Source of the DNA: Acestrorhynchus altus | Taxonomy: Eukaryota; Chordata; Actinopteri; Characiformes; Acestrorhynchidae | Direction of reading: 5' to 3' | Assembly: GCA_034509495.1 (NCBI GenBank) | Contig: CM067506.1 | Span: 21,510,066 to 21,574,065 of the forward strand | DNA: 64,000 nucleotides | In this document: positions 1-11,400 of the stretch, piece by piece | Position numbering within the stretch: position 1 is the first letter of the stretch | How the letters are laid out: every line of letters begins with the position of its first letter | Notes under the pieces: model-generated | Database searches by the model: none | The model's input: only the letters and a program-made list of their open reading frames with translations | Told to the model about the DNA's origin: nothing | Program-made: the position numbers and the translations under genes

Positions 1-279
1 GAAAAGTTTATGTTCATAATTTAATTCAAAATGTTTTACTGTTACATATTTTATATTCATTACATTTAAAGTGATATATTTTTAAGCTGTTCAAGATTTT
101 GTTTTCATTTTGATTTGTAGTTTAGTCAAAACTGGAATTTAAATATTGTAATATGTGCATATAAGCTATAAGCCATCCAGAACAACAGAAAAAAATGTAT
201 GAAATATGTCGCTTTACATGTAATGAATATAAAATCTGACTTTAACTTTTGTACAAAATTATGAACATGAACTTTTGAC
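1..279. repeat. Palindromic MITE-like element at the window edge
   Basis: Bases 1 to about 85 are the imperfect reverse complement of about 198-279. Both arms share the blocks ATGTTCATAATTT and ATTTTATATTCATTACAT in inverted order, with a spacer of about 110 bp. Long arms, AT-rich sequence and no coding capacity fit a fold-back MITE. The outer boundary may lie just left of the window. Confidence 0.7.
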
Positions 280-2185
280 AATATTCACATTTTCTGAGAT
301 ACACTAGTACATAACATCTATATTTGTTAATATATATATTTTCTAAAGCAGCCTTAAGCACATGCATTGTATAACATTAATTAACAATGAACAAAACAGG
401 AAAGAACATCTTCAGAAAAAAAGAAAGAAATATCAAACTATCAGTTTGCAGAGAAAAGAAACGCAACCATACTGAGTAGGGTTGAAACAGAGGGTCTTAA
501 AGTGAATTACCACTATCACATCTTTATCTTTTAATCTCAAATTTCAGTGCAGTCTTCAGTCTTCTGGTGAAACTGTACAATTAATCCAAAATTTGCAAAT
601 CTACATTTTGCAATTTCTAATGTAAGGTTAAGCCTCTTCAAAATCTTCAACATGCTTGTACATTTACAGAACGACTATTATTCAATGAACAACTTCAATG
701 TAAGCAATGTCAGTATAGTACAGTAAGTAAAGAATAATTCTAAAAATAAAAATAGCAGTTAAATAATGCTAAAGATCTTATTATTATAAATATCCTTGTC
801 AGTCTGTTTATTACAAATAATTTGTCAGAAGGACAAATTCAGCTCTAAAACACTGTGTATGATCAATTTCTAATAGGATTTCTGAGACGTAAAGTGTTTT
901 TAGTCCTTATAAGCAAAAGTAAAGTTGTGCGTGGTTTACCTGAGCAATTCTTCACTATATATGGATTCTATATACACTGTATGCTCTACGCTAGGGCTCT
1001 TTCAATATATTGCCAAGTGGTCATGAGGTGAGCCAGGGAGTTGTGTACTCAAGACTGTACTACTAATTCTATTTTGGGTTAAAGGATGCTATATTGGAGA
1101 CTTTATTGTTGTTAAGGCCGGTTGAACATACATAAGTAGTAATTTCTCATTCACAACCTAATCCTGTGCCTGAGGGCATTCCTGAAATGCTCCTCTCTGT
1201 CCTCTGCCCCCACTTATATCCTCAACTGTTGCTTACTAAAACAACACTGTGAGTCAATAATGCATCAGGTGGCCAAAGCAGTGTCAAAACAAACAACAGA
1301 ATGAATTCCTTCTAGAGAAATCTGATATATTTAAACTGTACTTTTAAGCTTAAACAGCTCTATCAGACATGCATACAAAACCCTGTTTATTCTGAACGTG
1401 ACCACATGTGGTGCTTTCTGTAGAACAACAAAGTACTTCACAAAGAACTGCATCCATTTCCCAACAGATAACTTGCTATTCCTCCTACTTAACTGGTATC
1501 ATGAGGGAGTTATGGAGAAAGGCAGTCATTGTAGCTCAGCTGACTGTAGTGAGTAGGTGTGGTTGAATTCTGCTTCTTTATTTTGGCATTCTTGCAAGGA
1601 AACTATGTGTAAGGCTTGAATTATGAGCAGAGTAAGTTTGTTTATTTTTATCTTTTAAGCTTTATCAAAGATTTAATTTTTGAGTCTTTTCTCATTTAGT
1701 TTTAATGAGTATGTATCAGTATGATTTATGACATGTATATTCAAATATATACAAGTATATTCCAAAGTACACTGCAATAAGTGTGCAGAGAGATAAACAC
1801 AATAAATGTAGGATATGTAACTATTTAGAATAATATGTATTTCTTTTTTACTCTGCATTCTCTTAATGAGTTATGTTGTTAGCAAGTACATTAGGATCCA
1901 TCATGGCCAGTTCTCAATCTCCTATATCCTCCATTACCATTGTCAAGGCCCTCAATATGAACACCTGCTTCAGTTAATGTCTTTGTGCTGTCCGGCTTCA
2001 ATTTCTGTGAGCATTGATCCTCCACGTTATTCATCTTTACTAAAGATTGGCAATATATGGCAAATATAACATAACAAAAACATAGCAATACATGTCATGA
2101 CATTTAGTAGGGCCATATCATAAAAAGTCTTTGAAAGACTTTGACAATGATTATTTTGCTACACATTAAATTCAGTACAGTGAAT
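280..2185. other. AT-rich spacer without recognisable genes
   Basis: Low GC, many stop codons in all frames, and only short random open frames. It could include the 3' UTR of a gene lying left of the window, but nothing here proves that. Confidence 0.4.
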
Positions 2186-2480
2186 AAGTATGCACTAGCA
2201 CTATGATCCAAGGATTTCAGGTTCTAATCCCAGGTCATGCTGCTTGCCATCAGCAGCCAGAGTCTGAGAGAGCTGGTAGATGGTGCTCTCTCCCCACATC
2301 ACAACTAGGATGATGATGGCTGGCACAGGTGTCTGTTAACTGTTGTATCAGAGCTGGGGACCTGGCACTTTCCTCTGAGCATGATGGCTGCCCAGCATTG
2401 TATCGTAGGAGGCGTGTGCTTGTCTTTAACCTCCTAGAATTAAGATCATCATATGTAATAGGGGGAGACTCCTAAGGTGG
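2185..2480 (+). mobile_element. tRNA-derived SINE, copy 1
   Basis: A B-box-like GGTTCTAATCC at 2220-2230 is followed by a body (ATGCTGCTTGCCATCAGC, then GGTGCTCTCTCCCCA) that recurs in reverse complement at 2990-3226. The tail part (GGCACTTTCCTCTGAGC, GCTGCCCAGCATTG) recurs in reverse complement at 13087-13325. Shared body with a tRNA-like head marks a SINE family. Confidence 0.7.
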
Positions 2481-2490
2481 TTGCTTTGTC

Positions 2491-2695
2491 GTGTGCCATG
2501 TCCAAAAGGAACGGGTTGCAACAAGCAGGCATTTAAAGTGCCAGTGGGTCTAGGTACAGCATTAGTCACCGGTTGAATTATGACAATGTAGTGCAGGTGC
2601 ATACAGTGGTTGTAGTGTGTACAGACCAATGGAACTGGTGGAAGTGAGCATGCATTAATGGTACCACTGGAGCTAGGCATGGTCTTAGTCACCAG
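2491..2695. repeat. Degenerate two-copy tandem duplication, period about 123 bp
   Basis: The segment ending in TTAGTCACC at 2570 is repeated, diverged, in the segment ending in TTAGTCACC at 2693. The 123-bp period is a multiple of three, which explains a duplicated peptide pattern in the minus-strand frame. No known domain is seen. Confidence 0.5.
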
Positions 2696-2989
2696 GTAGG
2701 CTGATCTGGTTGTAAAGTGAAATTTTGAAGTTTACTAAGTGATTGATCATTCAAGTTAGCTTGGAGGGGAGGGGGTCTGGCATGACAGACCTTACAGTTA
2801 GGCCTTTAGTGGTGCCTACCTGATGACTCTTATGAACAGCTTGTGGTGTAATGGGAAGAATATGGGTGACTGGGCCGTCTGTGTAACTAACCCCAATAAT
2901 TAGGGGCAGGTGTTTTTGATCCTTTTGATTGTCTAAATTGTCTAATTGTCTTTTGTACGTGTTTTGACAGTACTGCTAAACCTGATAAA

Positions 2990-3226
2990 ATGCCTCTGAT
3001 ACATGTGAAGCCAGTCACCACTTCTTTTCTATCTGCTGAAAAGCATCACATCCCAGTCTCCTATACAACAGCTAACAGATGTCTGTGTTGGCCAGATCTG
3101 CATGTGGGATAGAGCACCATCTATTCACCCAGACTCCGGCTGTAGATGTCAAGCAGCATGATCCAGGATTCAAACAAGTGATCCTCTGACCATCATGCTA
3201 GCTCATTAGACCAGGCTGTAACATAA
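2990..3226 (-). mobile_element. tRNA-derived SINE, copy 2 (inverted)
   Basis: Reverse complement of copy 1 over most of its length: B-box-like GTTTGAATCC on the minus strand at 3176-3167, then the same ATGCTGCTTGACATC and ATAGATGGTGCTCTATCC blocks. Its 3' part (GGTGACTGGCTTCACATG) recurs in the copy at 26915-27100. Confidence 0.75.
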
Positions 3227-3844
3227 CAAATCATATTTGACATTTATGTGTTGCCTTATTAACCGCCCCTAGTTTGTAGTAATGTGTTATTTGTTTAATT
3301 GTTAAATAGAACCTGGTTCATTTATTTCCAAAATATGCCCATCGTGCCAGACAGGCTGGCAGCAAACACCTTGTTCTTCTGATTTTCACTGAAAAGAAAC
3401 TGAGATATTCTATTTACTGCTACTCTATTTCAAAGTAACCCCCTCCCTGTTCTGTCCTCCTGCACATTTCTCCTCCCTCTCCTTCATGCTCAGCCACCCC
3501 TCCTCCCAGCTGCTGAGTACTGGAGTTAGAGGCCAGCCCTTTCATTCTCCTCATTGAGAGCACTGGAGGCTGACACTCACTATCACATACTCTCAAACAG
3601 GCAAGACCACAGAGGCTTACCCACAGGCAGGTAGATATACAGACAGAGGGGCTAGGTTATTAGGAAATTAGGCAATATGTCTCATTGGAGAAGTGCTTCG
3701 TTTTGGGACATTTACCTATTACTGAGCTCCTAAATCAGGGAAAGTTATATTAACAAGACATGAGGAGCATCTAAGTTCTTCAGAAAGGAGCTTCCCTCCC
3801 TTCCTTCACTGAGGGCTGTTGGAAGAGTGTTAAGGACTTCCAAC
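3227..3844 (+). promoter_or_regulatory. 5' flank and leader of the C8orf58-like gene
   Basis: Between the SINE at 2990-3226 and the start codon, the sequence turns pyrimidine-rich at about 3440-3520 and GC content rises modestly. There is no CpG island and no clear TATA box at a convincing distance. The leader probably begins in this stretch, but the start site cannot be fixed from sequence. Confidence 0.3.
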
Positions 3845-6800
3845 ATGAGCCTGAAAAAACGTAAACCAAGTGTGGCTTTCAGCTGGCATAAGTCATTTGC
3901 CATACTTGCTCCATGGAGGAAAGGTAAGTACTGTGTCATTCTGTTTCTGTTTACACAGACTCCAGTTACCTCTTATTGTCAGCTGTGTACAACACCTGGA
4001 TTTGTTGGTGTAGGTAGTAATTTGTGTGGATGAGGTGTTTAATTGCTGTTTAGAAGCAAACTGAAGCTTAGTACCTAATTTAACACCCTTTCTGTACCCA
4101 TTAATTAGCTACTTTAAAGCTAGTTTGTAAAGTTGTGTATTTTTACAAACCTCTGACAGCACAGTTTTCAGTTCTTACTAATATATTCAGATTTTGTTTG
4201 TTGTGTTGAAGTTTCTTAGTAACCTGAAATCCTTATAGAACATTGCAGTGAAGTTGTGAAATCACTAGTAATTAAAAACTTAAATGAGATTCTACAGACA
4301 AGTGGTTTGGTTTTAATTAGTGAGAAATCTAATTTAGTGGGTTGACTTTTTTATTTAGCGTGTTTTGTTACTGAAAGTCCCAGAAACAGATTTAGATTTT
4401 GTGTAAATTAGAAACATCAGCATCTTAGACTGTTAAAAATTGTGAAAATAGGTTTTAGGAATGTGTTTTCTGAAAATGAACAAATGATCAGAACATGTTA
4501 TTTTTGAAAACTATCAACACTCATTAATATACAGTCTTGGTTCAAGACTGTATATTACAGTACAAATGGTTCTCCAGTGTGTGAGTGTGAAGAACTGTTA
4601 AATCAGTAAATCATTTATATCAAGTGAAGTTTCTTTAGCTTTAATACATCTCTGTTACAACCATGTTTTTTACAGAATCAGAAATGCATAACCTGTTGGG
4701 ATGTTTGCATATTTCGCTTTCTCTCAGGAGGCAATCAGATAGTTTGGACATTTCATTGTAGGTCTTCAGTTTGGTTACTATGGCATTTATTATTTCAGTT
4801 CTGAAAAGACACAATTTTTCTTTGACGTAGGAATTGCCTCATTAGTCCTGTCTCCTTGGCTGAGGTGAAGTTTGTGAGAAGTATTAAGCAAACAGTTGTG
4901 CAGTGCAAAAATCTTTATCAATGTGGATCTCTTTTTTCCACTATGATCCCTTTTTGCCAGTGTGTTTTGTCATGAAGAACTGATTTGTGAGCCAGTTACT
5001 GCTGGTGTACAGTTGGTTTGAGAGTTCATCATTGCTGAATTGTGATCAGCAGTTTCAGCCCTAGGCTAAACACACATTTGAAAACTAAGTGACATCAGAT
5101 GTGGATGCTTGAGAGATGACAGCTTCAAACACCGTGACCTCTATTCTGTTCCAGTAAATATCTGACTCATAACTAAAACCAGGCAGAGTAGCACTCAGTG
5201 GAATTCTTAATATATGGGTCTGGGATGTACGTGCAGATGGACACACGTGACTCAGGTGTTCAGGAATTTGTGCACAGACCCCCGTCCTAAGGCTAATGAG
5301 AATGCAAATGTCGTCATTCGGTGGCTGAACGGTACTGAATCTTTTGAGCTAGCTTTAAACCTTTCATCCCTCAAGGACCTGTACATGGGTCCACACACTA
5401 GAAGAAAATTAGCTTATATATTTAATTCACATTAATTACTGAACAATTCATAACTCATTAATAAGTTATAGTGACCCATACCTTAAATTATACTGTATTT
5501 TTACTTATTTTTCTGAGGTTGACCATTGCTGACACTGTCTGGTCACTGTAGAGAATTGCCAATAAATTAGATCTCTCTCTGGAGCACAATAACATTAACC
5601 TATTGGCATATAACCCCCAAGCACTGAGCTGTGAAGCAGTGGAATTGTGATCTCTGGAATGGTGGTGCTCTAGCCAATACATTTAGGATGAGTTGGGGAG
5701 CTGGAGATGAAGTGGGATCATTCAATATCTTGACCTTAGTACCACTGAATGCAATCAAATCCCCATACAAAGCTCCAAAATCTAGTAGAAATCCTTCCCT
5801 GGACATTAGAGACAGTTATTACAACTAAAGCAGAACAATGCAATGCATTTGTTTTAGAAGAAACAATGAAAGATCAGGTGTCTCCATACATTTGTCCAAG
5901 TAGTGTATATACAAATGCTTACCAATTTCCAGTCTTTCTTTATCTTAGGTGTTTTTGTTACTGTCCCTATAAAACTGATTCATGTAAATTTCATGTTTTC
6001 TTATTTGGGATTTGATGAATTTACAAGAACAGTGGGATCCATCATAAGAGCAGAGCTGTGAACAATTATAAGACTTTTTTGAAGAACAATCGTCAACTTT
6101 GACTTGAAATGCCCTTTAAGATGAATAATTTCTTCAGTCCATTTTTTAGATTGTAAGGGATATTTCAGGGCAGGGAGAATGGAATGTGGTTTCCAGAGCA
6201 TAGCTGTTGGTATAAATGCATCTGAAGAAATCTATGCTAGAGTTTGAGCTCCTGCACATTCTTCTCTTATCCAAATAGCGTCAGATAATGAAAGACTGGG
6301 CTTTTCCAGCTCACATTGATAATGTGTCTCTGGAAAAGCTCCTTGGGATTCCCATCCCAGCCTTGGAGGAGGCAGAGAGAGGGAAAGAATTGAGGTGAAA
6401 TGCTCCATTATCACGCTGAGAGACAGACAGACGATAGACACTGAGCATCTGCTGCGCTTGGTAGACGGCTGAGGGGGAAGGAAGGTGTGCATGTGTATTT
6501 CACACCTCATCAAACGTCATGTCTGCTCTTTGTCTCCTTAAGTGTGGAGTTGCACCAGGCCAAGGAGTCTTAGCCATTTCTGCCAAAGCATTTATCAGTC
6601 CCTTCCAAAATTAAAGCTTTGTATGAATTTCACTCTGATGTGATGAATCACATTGGAATTTTAAAACTCACAGTGCTGGTCAATGTTTTTTTTGAAAGTA
6701 GGCAAATTCTTCAACATGTGACACTTGGCTTAGTTAATGGGTTCTTGACTTGGATGATCCAGGAAGATAGTGCATCAACAATCAGTACTAGCCAGAATTT

Positions 6801-7011
6801 GATCACATATTTTAGCAGGAATTGAAAAACAACTCTTGCAGAAGATAGAACCTACTAGTTTATAGCACTTGGGCCTGTGGTCATTCAGTCTGGCCACCCA
6901 TACTGGTTACAGTGTCCTTCTCTTGAGCTCTTTTATGACATAAATAGCAGACCTGTCCTGGCCTGCTTCTGAACCCTCACCTCCCAGGATCTCAGAGACT
7001 TAGAACCATCT

Positions 7012-7048
<37 letters not shown>

Positions 7049-8372
7049 AACATGCGGTCTGTTCACTACACCTTTCAGAACAAACAATTGACAATATTAA
7101 TGGCTTCGTTGGATATTGATCTTATTAATTTATTCAAACTATTTCTATTGCAAATCTTTTGTGAACTTTTAAATGTTTATGGAACCTTCTCTTTCAATTT
7201 TTTTTCTATTAGTTTAAAGGGTCTTTACAAAGGTTCTTTGCTCTCTGAGATCTTTTACAAAACAGTTCTAGCACTGTTGTTTTATGAGTGCGTTTTAGTA
7301 TTTCTAATTAAATGACTTTCCTAAAGATATCTCCCAAAAATTTGTCTCAACTTCCTTCAGGGGATTTAAGTCTTGATTGGAGGGCAGGGAGGTCAGATCC
7401 AACCCCAAACCTTGCTGTAATTTACACCCTGCCTTTAGGCAAGCTTTCTGTCAGCATTCACCTCAGAGTCAGTATCCCTCTAGGTCAGACTACTTCAGCA
7501 AAGACTACATATAATCTCTCTCTTTATCACGCTTGTCACTGCCACTCAGAACTAAATCTACAGACCATGAGCTTTTTACTGCCTGAGGAACAGACAGTTC
7601 CCATTGGCTTTTCAGGGGGTACTTTGCCAGGTCAGCAAATAAGTTTACATGTATCTCTGTTGTCCATTGTCCTTTTTCATTTTTTCTCAATTTCTGAACC
7701 CTGCAGCTGCTCTGTGCACTGTGTAAACAATTATGTTTGACTAGACCAAAATAAATGCTCTTCAAAGAATAATAAATCTCTTATTTTACAATGACTTTGT
7801 TTAAAAAAATCTTTCTCTGGAAAAATGGTGCTCCATCCAGTTGGACAGTTGGAAAGTTATGATAAGGTGGATTGGTGATTATCAAACATCCTGACCTCAC
7901 TAATGCTCTTGTCACTGAATCCAATCAGAATCTCCAAATTCTATGCTATCCAAATGAATGCTCCAAAATCTAGTATAAATCCCTCTCTTGAGGTGTAGAG
8001 ACAGTTGCTTCAACAAAAGCAAGATTAACTCTTTTCAATGCATTTGATTTTGGAAGAAACAATGAACAATCCAATATTCTGAATTAATGTTATCTGAAAT
8101 ATGCTATCAATCCAGTTACAGAGTTCCTGTAAATGTTGTGTGATGAAGTGTGCATTGTTTTTCCAAGCGTGACTTAATTCAGATGCATCAGAGCTTTGCA
8201 CGGAATGTAAACACCTGTCTGGAGGTAACACCTGTCCAGTCCAACTACAAAACAGATGGCAGTGTTGTAGAATCAGTGCTGGTGTGGTTACACAGTTGCA
8301 TGAACAATCAGTGTATAATTAATGGCAGTTAGACTAAGTGTTTCACGCTCTAATTTAGATTATATATGTACA

Positions 8373-8421
<49 letters not shown>

Positions 8422-11400
8422 TGTATGTACATATGTACAAACATACAGATTGTAGAAGGTATAAAACATTGTTAATAAAAATATACGAATATAAATATAT
8501 GATATGGAATATGGATATGGAGCATTGATTGTTTTATTCTGTAATTATGAGTGAGCAAGTGAATTGAAGACAGGAATTGTATCTATAAAAGGATTTCAAT
8601 GAGTGAGTAAATAAGTAAGTAAGTAAGTAAGTAAATAAGTAAGGAAGTAAGTAATTACGTAAGTAAGTAAATAAGCAAATAAATAAATAAATCCTGAGTC
8701 TGGTGAGTGCAGTATGAGCAAGAGTTTCTGAGGTGGGGTGTGGAGTTCAGCAGAGTTAAGGCATATGGGAGGAAGCTGGACCTGATCCCAGATGCTCCTG
8801 TATCTCCTCCCAGAGGATGAGAGGAGTCCCTGATAATGCTGTGTTCTCTGATGGTAAATGTGATCTCTATGGTGCAGACACTGCTGTGCCTTCTTTACCA
8901 GATGCAACACATTGACTGCCCACAATGAGCTCCTTGGTGTTTTCTGTGTTGGGATGAGGTTGTTGGTTGTACACAAAGAAATCCCATGCTGGATCTCCTC
9001 CCTCTATTCTGCAACTTGATGATGAGTTTGGAGGTTAACATAGAGATGAGCAGAGGGCTCAGAACACAGCCCTGTAGTATTCTGGTGTTCAGGGTGAGGG
9101 TGGAGGCAGTGTGACTTCCCAATCTCACAGACTGGGGTGTGTTGGTCAGTCCAAGATCCAACTACACATGGTGATGTTGATTCCCAGGTCGCTGAACTTA
9201 GAGACCAGCATGATGGGGGAGACTTTGTTAAAGGCAGAACAGCATTCTGACATAGGGGTTCCCATTCCCCAGGTGTGTGAGACCAGAGTGAAGAGCTGTG
9301 GAAATGGCGTCCTCTGCCAACCTATTTGCAATACGCAAACTGTAGGGTCCAGAGATAGTGGGAGCACCACCTTTAGGTGACTAGGAACCAGTTTCTCAAA
9401 GCACTTCATGACAATGAGGGTGAGTACGACAGGGTGGAAGTAATTCAGACATGCTGCAGTGGAACGCACCTTGTTATCTTCCAGCATGTGGGAACAGCAG
9501 CCTGGGCCAGTGACAAATTAAAGATGTCAGCAAAGACGCAGGCTAACTGTCCAGAACATGGTCTGCGGACACATCCAGGGACACCATCTGAATAGGTGGC
9601 TTTGTGTGCATTTACTCTGCTCAGTGCTGAACCCACATCGGCCATGGAAAGTGTGATAGGGCTGCTGTTTTGAGGGAATCCACTCCAATGTGCAGTGTTG
9701 GACAGTCTTCTGATCAATATAAGCATTGAACTGATTAAGCTCATCTGGAAGAGAGGCACTGCTGGTTGTGGGGGTCAGAGGGGAAGGCCTGTAGTCTGTG
9801 ATTGTCTGGATGCCTTTCCACATGCAGAGGGGGTTGGAGTTGTAGAAATGCCCCTAAACAGATAGCTTCTAAGCTTGCTTGGCGTTCCTGATTCCCCAGG
9901 TTAGCACTGGCTGAGCTATAAGCCTCAGCATCACTGGATCTGAAAGCAGTGTTGCTTGCCTCCAGTAGCAGGTGACCTTCTGCATTCATCCAGGGTTTCT
10001 GATAAGTAATAATCTTCACACATGTAGTCTCCACTGCATGTGACACTATCAATATATGAGTTGATATAACTCATGGCAGATGAGGTGTACGTGTCCAAGT
10101 CCATGTAAGAGTCTGTGGTGGATTGAGAGGCGAACATATTCCAATCTCTGTTTCCAAACTGATGCTGGAGAGAGGAGATGGCTCACTTTGGCATACTTTA
10201 ACAGTCCTTGTTTTTGTTTTCTCATGTTTAATGAGTGAATTTACAATCCAGCACCAGTAATTAAAGCAGCACACAAAAGTATTAACTATAAGCACGTGAA
10301 AACAGAATGCAGAAATATGTCAATTATCTCATCCCAACCACAGAATTCCTCTGGTTTGAAATGTTTTCATTAGTACCCATCCAATCATTCCTGCACAGTA
10401 AGAAGAATGAGCCAGAGAATGCAAATAATTGAGAAAGCATGTTTGGATCAGATTATTTTCAAGTTGCATAATGGGAAGTTTTTAGAGATTGCTTTAAAAC
10501 ATGAGCTGAGTTGTCCTTCTGAGGCGTATCAGTGTCCCTGCATTCCTAATCACTGTTCAAGTTGAAAAACACAGAAGTCTCCATAACTCCTGAACTCTTG
10601 AGTGAGGACTGAGTGTTTTATCAGCTTAAAAATGTGAGGCATTTTCCAGCAGTACATAGAGGAAAAATCAGTTTGCCCTGAAGCAAAACAACTGCTCCAG
10701 GTGGGAAAATACAAAAACGTGCTGTTCCAAAACTGGACAAAAAAAAAACTTGGACAGGACAACAAGTTCACAGCTGTACACGAAACAATGTGTTGGGAGA
10801 GAATGTAAACATGGTTATCTCGAAAATTTTGCCTGACTTTTCTGGATTCTGATGCTCTCAAAATAATTGACTTGCAGATGTAAAAAACCTGCAGGGTGAT
10901 AAGAAGTGGAAAAATGTGGGTTTCGATCCCAGCCAACAATGGTATTAACCTGCTTTTTTGCTTGTTTGTATTTTTAATGCATTCATACTCTGGTGCACAG
11001 AGGAACAGAGCATTACTCACATTCCTGCCTGCCAGGGGCTGGATGAGGGCTTGTTTGATCTCTCTGTACCGTCAGCCAGGTCTCTGGGATGTTAATTGAA
11101 AACCCAGGGGGACTAAGATGCAGATTGCTTTCTCTTACAGAGTTGCACCAAAAATGCTCTGCCATCAGCAGTTTTGTATTTTCGGCTGGCATTCACTTAT
11201 TCATGAGGATCTGCTTGAGAAGAACTTTCTAATTGACCCCTTAAAGGGAATTAGCTACTCTGATTCAGGGGCCTCAGTTTCAAGAATTCAATTACTGCAT
11301 GTTTGACTGTGCTATCCAAACCACTTGTATAGTATATAGTATGATTATCAGTGTTTTTAAATGCTATTGGACACTGTTTTCTTTCATCCTCTCTTTGCTT

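Noticed and set aside
7312..7740. 142-codon open frame on + in intron 1 of the C8orf58-like gene
   Set aside because: No recognisable domain, low-complexity hydrophobic and serine content, and no splice or promoter context. Likely chance.
10550..11020. 156-codon open frame on the minus strand
   Set aside because: Composition is like translated AT-rich noncoding DNA (Phe, Ser, Cys, Ile rich); no domain and no homologue that I recognise.
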